64,000 nucleotides of DNA. Source: Bryobacterales bacterium (lineage in GTDB: Bacteria > Acidobacteriota > Terriglobia > Bryobacterales > Bryobacteraceae). Location: assembly GCA_003166865.1 (NCBI GenBank), contig PMUP01000074.1:21746-85745 (forward strand). The letters are read 5' to 3'. Below the pieces are notes generated by a model. It had not been told where the DNA came from. It did not search any database and saw only the letters and a program-made list of their open reading frames with translations. The position numbers were made by a program, and so were the translations under genes. Positions 41,572 to 50,037 of the stretch are shown here, in pieces; position 1 is the first letter of the stretch, and each line of letters opens with the position of its first letter.

Positions 41572-42440
41572 TCGAGTGCGTGGCAAATTTTTCGGAGGGA
41601 CGGGATCGGGCCACGGTGGCGGCGATTGAGGGCGCAGTTCGGTCCGTCGCGGGCGTCGTGGTGCTGCGATCCGAGATGGACGCCGATCACAACCGGTCCG
41701 TGATTACGTTCGCCGGGCCGCCGGATGCGGTTGCGAAGGGCGCTCTGCGAGGAATCGAGATCGCCGTCCAGCGCATCGATCTCAGAAAACATGCGGGCGT
41801 TCATCCCAGGATGGGCGCGGCGGACGTGGTGCCATTCGTACCTTTGGAAGGCGCGACGCTGGCCGATTGCGTGGCCATCGCGCGGCGGACTGGCGAGGAG
41901 GTTTGGAATCGTTTCAAGGTCCCGGTCTATTTTTATGAAGCCGCGGCCTTGAGCCCCGATCGCCGGCCGCTCGAAAATTGCAGGCGCGGCGGGTTCGAGA
42001 ATCCGAGGATTGCGCCGGATGTCGGCGGCCCGGGGCTGCATCCCTCGGCGGGCGCGTGCATTATCGGAGCGCGCAAGCTGCTGATCGCTTTCAATGTGAA
42101 CCTGAAGACCGGCGACGTGCGGGTGGCGCGCGAGATTGCTCGCAAGATCCGGGCATCCTCGGGAGGCATGCCGTTCGTCAAGGCGCTGGGGCTTTCCTTG
42201 GCCGAGCGCGGTCTGGTGCAGGTCTCGATGAACCTGACGGATTTTGAACAGACGCCGCTGCATCAAGTGTTCGACGCGGTACGGCGGGAGGCGGCGGCAC
42301 GCGGCGTGGAGATCGCCGGCACCGAGATTATCGGTCTGATGCCGAGGAAGGCCCTGGAGGACGCGGCGGCGCACTATTTGCAGTGCGAAAATTTCGACAG
42401 CAGCTTGGTGCTGGAGAATCGGCTTCGGGCGTTAGAATAA
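41556..42440 (+). CDS. ftcD: glutamate formimidoyltransferase
   Basis: A 294-residue enzyme of the FTCD N-terminal type. It opens LIECVANFSEGRD, then SEMDADHNRSVITFAG and LRKHAGVHPRMGAADVVPF, where H83 corresponds to the catalytic histidine. HPSAGACIIGARKLLIAFNV follows. It moves the formimino group of formimidoylglutamate to tetrahydrofolate, the last step of one histidine-degradation route. The cyclodeaminase half found in animals is absent, as usual in bacteria. It starts at GTG 41556 inside the HutI-like gene, so the two are coupled. Confidence 0.9.
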   Translation: MAGPLIECVANFSEGRDRATVAAIEGAVRSVAGVVVLRSEMDADHNRSVITFAGPPDAVAKGALRGIEIAVQRIDLRKHAGVHPRMGAADVVPFVPLEGATLADCVAIARRTGEEVWNRFKVPVYFYEAAALSPDRRPLENCRRGGFENPRIAPDVGGPGLHPSAGACIIGARKLLIAFNVNLKTGDVRVAREIARKIRASSGGMPFVKALGLSLAERGLVQVSMNLTDFEQTPLHQVFDAVRREAAARGVEIAGTEIIGLMPRKALEDAAAHYLQCENFDSSLVLENRLRALE

Positions 42441-42445
42441 AGTCA

Positions 42446-43309
42446 GTGCTGGTTTCCATCAATCCTCAACCGCAACGCCCGGCGTGGCTGCGCGCGCCCG
42501 CGCCTTCCGGCGACAACTACCACGAGCTGAAAAAGCTGGTGCGGGGGCTGAACCTGCACACGGTGTGCGAGAGCGCGGCCTGTCCTAACGTGGGCGAATG
42601 CTGGAACCATCGCACGGCGACGTTCATGATCCTGGGCAACGTTTGCACGCGGCGCTGCGGGTTTTGCGCGGTGCAGAAGGGTCCGCCGATGACGGTCGAT
42701 TATGACGAACCTCGTCGAGTCGCCGAGGCGGTTGTGGCGCTGGGATTGAAGTACGCGGTGGTGACCAGCGTGAATCGCGACGATCGCAAGGACGGCGGAG
42801 CGGAGCTGTTCGCGATGACAATCGAGGCGATCCGCGAGCGCGTCCCGGGTTGCAAGGTGGAAGTGCTGACGCCGGATTTTCAGGGCTCGCACGCCGCCAT
42901 GGACATGGTGATGAACGCGCGTCCGGACGTGCTCAACCACAACATCGAGACCGTGCCGAGGTTATACCGCCAGGTGCGATTGGGCGCGCGATACGAACGC
43001 TCGCTCGACATGCTGGCGCACGCGAAGAAGACGCGTCCGTCTGTGCCCACCAAGTCGGGGCTGATGCTGGGGCTGGGCGAGACGGGCGACGAAGTCCGGC
43101 AGGTGATGCGGGATTTGCGCGCGCATCAAGTGGATATTTTGACGCTGGGGCAATACTTGCGGCCGTCGCTGAAGCATCTGCCGATCATCCGTTATATTCC
43201 GCTGGAAGAGTTCGCCGAGTTCAAGCGGTTCGGGTATGAGCTGGGATTTTCGCACGTGGAATCGGGGCCGCTGGTGCGCAGCTCGTATCATGCGGGCGAT
43301 GCGTTATAG
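42446..43309 (+). CDS. lipA: lipoyl synthase
   Basis: A 287-residue radical SAM enzyme from GTG 42446. Both iron-sulfur clusters are complete: the auxiliary one in CESAACPNVGEC (C41, C46, C52) and the SAM one in CTRRCGFC (C67, C71, C74). The C-terminal GPLVRSSYHA carries the serine ligand of the auxiliary cluster. It inserts two sulfur atoms into octanoyl groups on lipoyl domains. It follows ftcD by 5 bases; lipB is not in the window. Confidence 0.96.
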   Translation: MLVSINPQPQRPAWLRAPAPSGDNYHELKKLVRGLNLHTVCESAACPNVGECWNHRTATFMILGNVCTRRCGFCAVQKGPPMTVDYDEPRRVAEAVVALGLKYAVVTSVNRDDRKDGGAELFAMTIEAIRERVPGCKVEVLTPDFQGSHAAMDMVMNARPDVLNHNIETVPRLYRQVRLGARYERSLDMLAHAKKTRPSVPTKSGLMLGLGETGDEVRQVMRDLRAHQVDILTLGQYLRPSLKHLPIIRYIPLEEFAEFKRFGYELGFSHVESGPLVRSSYHAGDAL

Positions 43310-43312
43310 CTT

Positions 43313-43759
43313 TTACTTCACTTCCGCCGGCGTGGATGTTGCCGGGCCCATCCCCACGATCTCGAGTGTCACTTCCTCATCCTTGGCGCCGTCATAGTGG
43401 ATCTGCTTGCCATAGTGAGTGACAAAGCTGCCGGCGGGGATGGGAGTGGTGCTGTCGGGATCGTACTTGGAGCCGGTGCCGACATACCACGTCCCCGAGA
43501 TCACGGTGATGAACCGGTCGTTGGGATGGAAGTGGGGATGGCTCATGTGGTGCGGATGCCACTTGGTCAGGACGACGTAGAGGCCCGGCTTGGAGGGATC
43601 GCCAGCCAGGATCGCTTGGCTGGCGCCGCCGGGGTTATCGGTCCAGGGGATCTTGTCGGGAAGCGTGAAAGAGAGGACCTTGGGGTCGGGCGCGGCGGCG
43701 TTTACCGAAACGAGTCCGAATAAAATGCCTGCTGTGGCGAGCAAACGGTAGTTGAGCAT
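43313..43759 (-). CDS. exported cupin-domain protein
   Basis: A 148-residue protein with a signal peptide (LLATAGILFGLVSVNAAA). Residues about 65-135 form one cupin: KWHPHHMSHPHFHPNDRFIT carries the histidines and the HFHPND glutamate position is Asp-like, then GSFVTHYGKQIHYDG supplies the last histidine. It should bind one metal in the periplasm. This small cupin type is frequent in acidobacterial and proteobacterial genomes, mostly unassigned. It converges with lipA with 3 bases between stops. Confidence 0.8.
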   Translation of the reverse strand: MLNYRLLATAGILFGLVSVNAAAPDPKVLSFTLPDKIPWTDNPGGASQAILAGDPSKPGLYVVLTKWHPHHMSHPHFHPNDRFITVISGTWYVGTGSKYDPDSTTPIPAGSFVTHYGKQIHYDGAKDEEVTLEIVGMGPATSTPAEVK

Positions 43760-43788
43760 GCGATTCTCCTCCGCTCATCTTATCGCTA

Positions 43789-43816
43789 TTGTCAACATCA
43801 AATGATTTGATAGTAT
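43789..43816 (+). promoter_or_regulatory. promoter with palindrome in spacer, probably leaderless
   Basis: TTGTCA (43789-43794) and TAGTAT (43811-43816) are 16 bases apart, and the next gene's ATG starts at 43823, about where transcription should begin. No ribosome site precedes that ATG. A perfect palindrome ATCAAAT-G-ATTTGAT (43797-43811) fills the spacer, the classical place for a repressor. Confidence 0.5.
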
Positions 43817-43822
43817 GGCCGC

Positions 43823-44974
43823 ATGGCATCCCCCGAGGTTCGCCGCCTGCAGTGGCAAGCGCCCGCAGGCGAATTCAATTTAAGCCGGCTGGAGCGCGTG
43901 ATTTATGGACCGGGCAAGATCGCGGCGCTGAAAGACGAGATGGAGCGGCGCGGGCTAAAGCGCGCCGTGGTGGTGACCACGGACGTGGTGGCGAAGCTGC
44001 CGATTCTGCAGGAGGTGACGGGAGCTTTGGGCGCGCGGCTCGCGTCGGTATTCTCCGGAATCATCCAGCACGTTCCGCGCGGCACGGTGAACGATCTCGA
44101 AAAAGAGATCGAGCGAGTGGACGCCGATAGTCTGGTGAGCCTCGGCGGCGGCAGTCCCATCGATTCGAGCAAGGTGGCGATTTACGGGCTGCTCGAGACC
44201 CGCGAATTGGTGCACATCGCGGTCCCCACCACGCTGTCGGCGGCGGAATATACGCACGCCGGTGGAGTGACGGATGAAAGCACGCGAGTGAAGAGCGGCG
44301 TCTATGATATGCGCGTGCTGCCGCGCACGGTGATCCTCGATCCGGCACTGACGCTACCGACGCCGGACTGGCTGTGGGTGTCCACCGGCATCCGGGCGCT
44401 GGACCATGCCATCGAGTGCGCTTACGCGATCCGGCATCAGCCCATCAGCGACGCGCTGGCGGCGAAATCGATCGCGCTGTTTGTGGAGCATCTGCGCGCT
44501 TCCATCTCGACCACGGGCGACCAGCAGCTGGCGCATCGCGGGCACTGCCAGTTCGCGTCGTGGTATTCGATTTTTGGCGCCATGAATACGCGCTTCGGCT
44601 TGTCGCACTTGCTGGGGCACCAGATTGGACCGCGCTGGGACGTGCCGCACGGCGTGACGTCCTGTATCACGCTGCCGCATGCCATGCGCTTCATGGCGGA
44701 GATCGCGGCGGAGCGGTTCGGGCCGGTCGCGGAAGGCTACGGGATTCCTTTCGACCCCTCGAATCCGAAGCCTGCCGCGCTCAAGTGCGCGGACCGGACG
44801 GCGGAGTTCATCGGACAGTTCGATGTTCCCAAGCGACTGCGAGACGCTGGTGTGCCGCGCGAGGAGATCGGATCGATCGTGGGGCCGATCACGCACGAGC
44901 TGCAGCACATGGGCGTGGTAGATCGGCCGATGACGGAGCAAGAGGTGCAGGCGCTGCTGGAAGCGTGCTATTGA
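43823..44974 (+). CDS. iron-containing alcohol dehydrogenase family protein
   Basis: A 383-residue group III dehydrogenase. It has an N-terminal dinucleotide-binding part (VVTTDVVAKL, then DADSLVSLGGGSPIDSSKV with the GGGSxxD motif), AVPTTLSAAEYT, and the C-terminal metal part with ALDHAIECAY and LSHLLGHQIGPRWDVPHG, whose histidines bind iron or zinc. The AAEYT motif and general layout are closest to maleylacetate reductases and similar enzymes. The substrate is uncertain. The ATG is only about 6 bases after the predicted -10 box, which suggests a leaderless mRNA. Confidence 0.88.
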   Translation: MASPEVRRLQWQAPAGEFNLSRLERVIYGPGKIAALKDEMERRGLKRAVVVTTDVVAKLPILQEVTGALGARLASVFSGIIQHVPRGTVNDLEKEIERVDADSLVSLGGGSPIDSSKVAIYGLLETRELVHIAVPTTLSAAEYTHAGGVTDESTRVKSGVYDMRVLPRTVILDPALTLPTPDWLWVSTGIRALDHAIECAYAIRHQPISDALAAKSIALFVEHLRASISTTGDQQLAHRGHCQFASWYSIFGAMNTRFGLSHLLGHQIGPRWDVPHGVTSCITLPHAMRFMAEIAAERFGPVAEGYGIPFDPSNPKPAALKCADRTAEFIGQFDVPKRLRDAGVPREEIGSIVGPITHELQHMGVVDRPMTEQEVQALLEACY

Positions 44975-44987
44975 AGTTGGAAGCTTT

Positions 44988-46514
44988 GTGTTGAAGACGC
45001 TGCGCGGCGCGGGCGCGATCGTGTTTGCGATTGCCGCCTGCAAGCTGCTGTTGTACTTTTACACGGGCCGGCACTACGGCCACTTTGTCGACGAACTGTA
45101 CTATCTCGCTTGCAGCCGGCATTTGGACTGGGGATACGTGGACCAGCCGCCCCTGATCGCGGTGCTGACGTGGCTGGTGCGGTCGGTGCTGGGGCAGTCG
45201 CTGGCCGCGGTTCGATTGTTGCCTGCGCTGGCCGGAGTAGCGGAGGTGGTTCTCACCGCGCTGATCGCTCGCGAGTTCGGTGGGAAACGCTTTGCACAAG
45301 CGCTCGCGGCCATGGCGGCTCTGATCGCGCCGGGGATATTAGGAGTCGACGGCTTTTTATCCATGAACGCTTTCGAGCCGCTGTTCTGGATGGGTTGCGC
45401 GTACCTGCTGATTCGCCTGATCAAAACAGAAAACGAAAAGCTTTGGATCTGGTTCGGCGTTCTAGCAGGCTTCGGTCTTGAAAACAAGTACTCGATGCTG
45501 ATCTTCGGCGCGGGGTTGGTGCTGGGGATGCTGCTCACTCCGCAGCGCCATCTACTGGCCAGTCGCTGGCTGTGGGCCGGTGGCGCGATCGCGTTTCTGA
45601 TCTTCTTGCCCAACTTAGTCTGGAACGTCCAGCATCACTTCCCGTTCCTGGAGCTACAGGCTAATATTCGCGCGAGCGGGCGGGATGTTCCGCTGGGGCC
45701 GGTGGCGTTTTTCGTGCAGGAGATCCTGCTGATGCATCCGTTAACGCTGCCCATCTGGCTGGGAGGGCTTTGGTTTTTCTTCCGCATAGAGGCGGGAAAG
45801 CCTTTTCGCGCGATCGGATGGGCATGGATTTTCACAGCGGCGATGATCGTCACTCTGAGCCCGCGGGTCTATTACCTGTTCCCCGCGTTCCCGGTGCTGT
45901 TCGCGGCCGGCGGCGTGGTGTGGGAACAGTTGCTGGCGAGCCCGAGACGGACCTGGCTGAAGATCGCGTATCCCGTACTGATGCTTCTCGGAGGCGCTGT
46001 GCTGGCTCCGCTGGCGATACCGGTGCTTTCGCCGGAAGGCTACGTTCGATATACCAAGGCGTTGGGTTTTGGCCAGCCCGCGATCGAAACTCACGAACCG
46101 GGGCCGCTGCCGCAGATCTTCGCCGATCAATTCGGATGGGACGAGATGGCGGCGTCGGTGGCGCGCATCTATAACGCTCTGCCGCCGGACGTGCGGGCGC
46201 GCACGGCGATTTTCGCGCAGACCTACGGCCAGGCCGGAGCCATCGATCTCTTTGGCCCAAAGTACGGTTTGCCGCCGGCCATCAGCGGGCATCAGAGCTA
46301 CTTTCTTTGGGGCCCTCGCGAATATACGGGCGAAAGCATGATCGTGATGGACGACAGCGAGGAGAGCCTGGATCGACTGTTCACCGGCGTTCGGAAGGCG
46401 GGACGCGTGTATCATCCGTACTCCATGCCGTACCAGCACTTCGATCTTTTCTATTGCCAGGGAATGCGCCAGCCGCTGCAGGAGATCTGGCCGCGGCTGA
46501 AGAAATGGGATTGA
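44988..46514 (+). CDS. GT39/ArnT-like membrane glycosyltransferase
   Basis: A 508-residue protein with about nine to eleven membrane segments in the first 350 residues. HFVDELYYLACSRHLDWGYV near the start carries the catalytic D35-E36 pair of the GT-C fold, and DQPPLIA follows as in the PMT_2 family. The C-terminal 150 residues are soluble and extracytoplasmic. It should move a sugar from a polyprenyl-phosphate donor to a lipid or protein in the periplasm. Start is GTG 44988, 13 bases after the dehydrogenase stop. Confidence 0.85.
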   Translation: MLKTLRGAGAIVFAIAACKLLLYFYTGRHYGHFVDELYYLACSRHLDWGYVDQPPLIAVLTWLVRSVLGQSLAAVRLLPALAGVAEVVLTALIAREFGGKRFAQALAAMAALIAPGILGVDGFLSMNAFEPLFWMGCAYLLIRLIKTENEKLWIWFGVLAGFGLENKYSMLIFGAGLVLGMLLTPQRHLLASRWLWAGGAIAFLIFLPNLVWNVQHHFPFLELQANIRASGRDVPLGPVAFFVQEILLMHPLTLPIWLGGLWFFFRIEAGKPFRAIGWAWIFTAAMIVTLSPRVYYLFPAFPVLFAAGGVVWEQLLASPRRTWLKIAYPVLMLLGGAVLAPLAIPVLSPEGYVRYTKALGFGQPAIETHEPGPLPQIFADQFGWDEMAASVARIYNALPPDVRARTAIFAQTYGQAGAIDLFGPKYGLPPAISGHQSYFLWGPREYTGESMIVMDDSEESLDRLFTGVRKAGRVYHPYSMPYQHFDLFYCQGMRQPLQEIWPRLKKWD

Positions 46515-46515
46515 G

Positions 46516-46977
46516 CTAGCGCTGTTCGGAGACCGATTTTTCGGCCAGATCGCCCAGGATGGGCAGCTTATACGTCTCGTCGTGCGAGGTCTTGATGATC
46601 ATGAAAATCCACGCGCCGAAGATGACGGCTTTGAGCAGCGCGGGGAAGAGGCGGTGGAACGGCGGGCCCCAAAATGCGAAGCCGAACATCGGGCTCAGCA
46701 CCCAATCGACGATCAGCCAGGCGACGAAGAGGTACAGACCCTGGAAGGCGTGGAAGCGGACGCGAACGTTGTCGCGAAAGCGCGCCGAGGCCAGCACCAC
46801 GATGGCGACGATCCAGCCCAGGATCGGGATATAGCACAGCAGGGAAGCGGTACGCGGGCTGATGCCTTGCATGTACTCCACCGCCGGCGGCACCGACGAG
46901 GGTTGACGCGCCCCGCACGCGGCGCAATAAACGTCGCGGGCAGCCACGGATTTTCCACACTGGCAACAGAACGGCAT
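46516..46977 (-). CDS. zinc-ribbon plus DUF4870-like membrane protein
   Basis: A 153-residue protein with an N-terminal zinc ribbon (CCQCGKSV and CAACGARQ, about residues 4-24) and three membrane segments (about 42-63, 75-95 and 108-128). The middle reads VRFHAFQGLYLFVAWLIVDW, typical of the DUF4870/Tic20-like small membrane proteins. The function is not known. It converges with the transferase, with only one base between stops. Confidence 0.75.
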   Translation of the reverse strand: MPFCCQCGKSVAARDVYCAACGARQPSSVPPAVEYMQGISPRTASLLCYIPILGWIVAIVVLASARFRDNVRVRFHAFQGLYLFVAWLIVDWVLSPMFGFAFWGPPFHRLFPALLKAVIFGAWIFMIIKTSHDETYKLPILGDLAEKSVSEQR

Positions 46978-47088
46978 GGTCTCTATTTCTGAATCAGCTT
47001 CCTATGTTTCCTACACTCTAATACGTTACGATTTCGCGGCCTGTTCCGGCAATGTGACATCGCAGTAATGGGAGCTGGGTATGATACG

Positions 47089-48165
47089 ATGCGGCACATG
47101 CGTATAGGCATGGTTCTGGCGGCGTTTCTCGCAGCGGCGTTGCTTCCTCCAGTGGCGGCGGGGCCGCTCGGGATCGGCGGCAGGCCGTTCGAAATCTACT
47201 TCGTGGACGTGGAGGGCGGCCAGTCGACGCTGATCGTCAGTCCTTCGGGCCAATCGCTGCTGATCGATACCGGCTGGCGTGGTTTTGACGGGCGCGATGC
47301 CGACCGGATCGTGCTGGCGGCCAAGGCGGCCAAGATCAAGCAGATCGATTATCTGCTCATCACCCATTACCACCGCGACCACGTGGGCGGCGTCCCGCAG
47401 CTCGCGGATCGCATGAAGATCGTGAATTTCCTCGATCACGGGCCTAACACCGAAGACTCGAAGGTAACCAAGGAAGATTACGCCGATTACGTGAAGACCC
47501 TCCAGCGCGGCGAACATCGGGTGTTGAAACCGGGCGACACGATTCCGATCAAGGGGCTTTCGGTCAAGGTGCTGACGGCGGACGGCGAACATATCCAGAC
47601 GCCGCTGGAAGGCGCCGGCCAGCCGAATTCTTACTGTGCAACGACGCCCAAACGCGAGCCCGATCCGACCGAGAACGCCCATTCGCTCGGCGTGCTGGTG
47701 ACGTTCGACAAGTTCCGGTTCCTCGATCTGGGCGACTTGACGTGGAACAAAGAGCTGGAGCTGATGTGCCCGAACAATCCGATTGGCACGGTGGATGTGC
47801 TGCTGGTGTCGCACCATGGGCTGAATCAGTCGAACTCGCCCGCGCTGGTGGACGCGGTGCATCCGCGCGTGGCCATCATGAATAACGGCGCGCGCAAAGG
47901 CGCCAGCCCGGATGCATGGCAGATTGTGAAGGATTCACCGGGTTTAGAGGACCTGTGGCAACTGCACTATGCCTTGGACGGCGGTAAGGAACACAACGTG
48001 CCGGACTCGTTCATTGCCAATGTGGACGAACAGGGCGCGGGGCAATACATCAAGCTGACGGCTGAGGGGGACGGATCGTTCACGATTTCGAACCAGCGCA
48101 ATAAGTTTGTGAAGATCTATAAGGCTGCAGGGCAGGCGGCAGCGCCGGCCGCCGGGAAGAAGTAG
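47089..48165 (+). CDS. exported MBL-fold metallohydrolase (ComEC C-terminal type)
   Basis: From ATG 47089 the protein is 358 residues with a signal peptide (GMVLAAFLAAALLPPVAAG). The beta-lactamase fold follows: IYFVDVEGGQSTLIV, LLIDTGW, the metal motif THYHRDHVGG (HxHxDH), SLGVLVTFDKFRFLDLGDLT and LLVSHHG. This is the ComEC/Rec2 C-terminal type, without the transporter. It is probably a periplasmic phosphodiesterase or nuclease-like enzyme. Alternative ATGs at 47098 and 47110 would shorten the signal slightly. Confidence 0.87.
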   Translation: MRHMRIGMVLAAFLAAALLPPVAAGPLGIGGRPFEIYFVDVEGGQSTLIVSPSGQSLLIDTGWRGFDGRDADRIVLAAKAAKIKQIDYLLITHYHRDHVGGVPQLADRMKIVNFLDHGPNTEDSKVTKEDYADYVKTLQRGEHRVLKPGDTIPIKGLSVKVLTADGEHIQTPLEGAGQPNSYCATTPKREPDPTENAHSLGVLVTFDKFRFLDLGDLTWNKELELMCPNNPIGTVDVLLVSHHGLNQSNSPALVDAVHPRVAIMNNGARKGASPDAWQIVKDSPGLEDLWQLHYALDGGKEHNVPDSFIANVDEQGAGQYIKLTAEGDGSFTISNQRNKFVKIYKAAGQAAAPAAGKK

Positions 48166-48168
48166 ACC

Positions 48169-48266
48169 CCCAGTCGAAGCCGCGAGCCACTCGCTTCCAT
48201 CAAAGTGTGGCCGGTGAGCGCACGGGCAAGGCCGCGCGGGACGTTGTTGTCGAGCAGTATCAGCAC
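48169..48266 (-). pseudogene. remnant of DUF5615 (Mut7-C-like, PIN-type) toxin
   Basis: From GTG 48266 the frame reads VLILLDNNVPRGLARALTGH then TLMEAS, matching the start of DUF5615 toxins (usual form LLLDENLPRxLxxxLxGHxV). The next expected words (ARGFDWG, where the family has a G-W-D/A motif) are found in another frame, so there is a frameshift near 48190. The rest of the toxin is missing; the MBL gene's 3' end occupies the site. It lies directly after the DUF433 remnant, the standard partner. Confidence 0.55.
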
Positions 48267-48350
48267 AGCTTAGAAGCGCAAAGGGTGCGGCGCGCACCAC
48301 CAAACCGGCCAAGAACTGTTTCGCGCCGCACTCCGTTTTGCGCGAGTTCC

Positions 48351-48514
48351 TTAGAAGCTGGGCGCTTTGTCGAGGCTGTGGGCGGCGAAGTCGAGTACGG
48401 CTTTGATCTCTTCGCGCGAAACGGGGTACTGCTCGATGATTTCATCAACGATCATGCCGTCCTCAAGGTTTTCGAAGCCACGGCGGGACATTGGGACCAG
48501 TCGAGAGCTGCCAT
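48351..48514 (-). pseudogene. remnant of DUF433 antitoxin gene
   Basis: ATG 48514 is preceded by a fine GAAGGAGGGT site. It opens MAALDWSQCPAV, the usual DUF433 N-terminus, but that frame stops after 20 codons. A second frame then gives FENLEDGMIVDEIIEQYP and VSREEIKAVLDFAAHSL, the usual DUF433 C-terminus, and stops at 48351. About 20 family residues (the VFRGTR region) are missing at the join, so an out-of-frame deletion destroyed the gene. It is the antitoxin of the broken module. Confidence 0.7.
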
Positions 48515-48614
48515 GTTTTTACCCTCCTTCATCGTAGCCTCTTACGGAGCTTTTTACCACGTTCGGCGGCTATTCATCGAGAGAATCGCGATGGTCCGGC
48601 TATCATGGATAGTC

Positions 48615-50012
48615 ATGAGTCACGATCCTGCCATACACGACCCCAAGCGGGGCCACGAGCTAACCCGCGTGATGCGCCCCATGTACGCGCGGAAGTGGCT
48701 GCTGGGGCCGGCGCCACGCCACGCCATCCCCGAGGACGGCATGCCGCCCAGCACCGCCTATCATTTGATCCATGATGAGCTGATCTTTGACGGCAGTTCG
48801 CGCTTTAATCTCGCAACCTTTTGTAGTACCTGGATGGAGCCGGAAGCGCAGCGCCTGATGTCCGATACGTTCGACAAGAACATGATCGACAAGGACGAGT
48901 ATCCGCAGACGGCCGAGCTGGAGATGCGTTGCGTGCACATGCTGGCCGATTTGTGGCATTCTCCCGATCCCGCCAATACCATCGGCACTTCCACCATCGG
49001 ATCGAGTGAAGCGTGCATGCTGGGCGGCCTGGCGCTGAAGTGGCGCTGGCGCGAGAAGATGAAGAAGCTGGGAAAGCCCGTGGATCGGCCGAACCTGGTG
49101 CTGGGCACGAACACGCAAGTCTGCTGGCACAAGTTCCTGCGCTACTGGGACGTGGAGGAGCGGTCGGTGCCGCTCGAAGGCAACCAGTACGTCACCGATC
49201 CGGAGCGCGCCGCGGCGGCCTGCGACGAGAACACCATCGGCGTGGTCACCGTGCTGGGCAGCACCTTCACCGGCGACTACGAGGATGTCAGCGCGTTGAG
49301 CGCGGCGCTGGACCAGTTGCAGGAGCGAACCGGCCTGGACATTCCCATCCACGTGGATGGCGCGAGCGGCGCCTTCGTGGCGCCCTTCATACAGCCCGGC
49401 CTGTTGTGGGATTTTCAACTGCCGCGCGTGAAATCCATCAACACATCCGGGCACAAGTATGGGTTGGTCTACCCGGGCGTGGGCTGGATCGTCTGGCGCG
49501 AAGCGTCGGATCTGCATCCGGACCTGATCTTCAATGTGGATTACCTGGGCGGGAGCATGCCTACGCTAGCCATCAACTTCTCGCGCCCGGCCAGTCAGGT
49601 GGTGGCCCAGTATTACAACCTGATCCGGCTCGGCAAGTCGGGGTATCGTGTCATCCACCAGGCGTGTCAGGACGTGGCCGTCAATCTGGCCAGACAGCTT
49701 GGTGAGATGGGTCCGTTCGAGCTGCTCAGCGATGGACGGGACCTGCCGGTATTCGCGTGGAGGCTGAAGGATGCGACGCACTGGTCGCTGTACGATCTGG
49801 CGGATAGGCTGCGCGATCGGGGCTGGCAGGTACCCGCTTACCGGATGCCGGCCAACCGGCAGGATCTGGTGGTGCAACGCGTCGTGGTGCGCAACGGGTT
49901 CACCAACGATTTGGCCGACATGCTGCTGCGGGACATTCGCCGGCACCTGGACTGGTTCGCCGGGCAGCCCGGTCTCAAACCGACCGGGGACGGGGCGGGC
50001 TTCCATCACTGA
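48615..50012 (+). CDS. gadB: glutamate decarboxylase
   Basis: A 465-residue PLP enzyme from ATG 48615. The PLP lysine is K281 in INTSGHKYGLVYPGVGW, and IGTSTIGSSEACMLGGLALK and HVDGASGAFVAPF, both conserved in bacterial GadA/B, are present. It converts glutamate to GABA with uptake of a proton, which relieves acid stress. No GABA antiporter gene lies next to it. The frame extends upstream to 48207, but that part covers the dead toxin-antitoxin module, so the start is set by the family N-terminus. Confidence 0.93.
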   Translation: MSHDPAIHDPKRGHELTRVMRPMYARKWLLGPAPRHAIPEDGMPPSTAYHLIHDELIFDGSSRFNLATFCSTWMEPEAQRLMSDTFDKNMIDKDEYPQTAELEMRCVHMLADLWHSPDPANTIGTSTIGSSEACMLGGLALKWRWREKMKKLGKPVDRPNLVLGTNTQVCWHKFLRYWDVEERSVPLEGNQYVTDPERAAAACDENTIGVVTVLGSTFTGDYEDVSALSAALDQLQERTGLDIPIHVDGASGAFVAPFIQPGLLWDFQLPRVKSINTSGHKYGLVYPGVGWIVWREASDLHPDLIFNVDYLGGSMPTLAINFSRPASQVVAQYYNLIRLGKSGYRVIHQACQDVAVNLARQLGEMGPFELLSDGRDLPVFAWRLKDATHWSLYDLADRLRDRGWQVPAYRMPANRQDLVVQRVVVRNGFTNDLADMLLRDIRRHLDWFAGQPGLKPTGDGAGFHH

Positions 50013-50037
50013 GGCAGTGTGCTATAGTTTCGCGTAC

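Noticed and set aside
48207..48614. 136-codon N-terminal extension of the glutamate decarboxylase
   Set aside because: The segment covers the degraded DUF433/DUF5615 genes on the other strand, and the family starts near ATG 48615.
49771..50037. N-terminal extension of the CocE-type hydrolase
   Set aside because: It overlaps the end of gadB in another frame and would precede a clear signal peptide at 50038.
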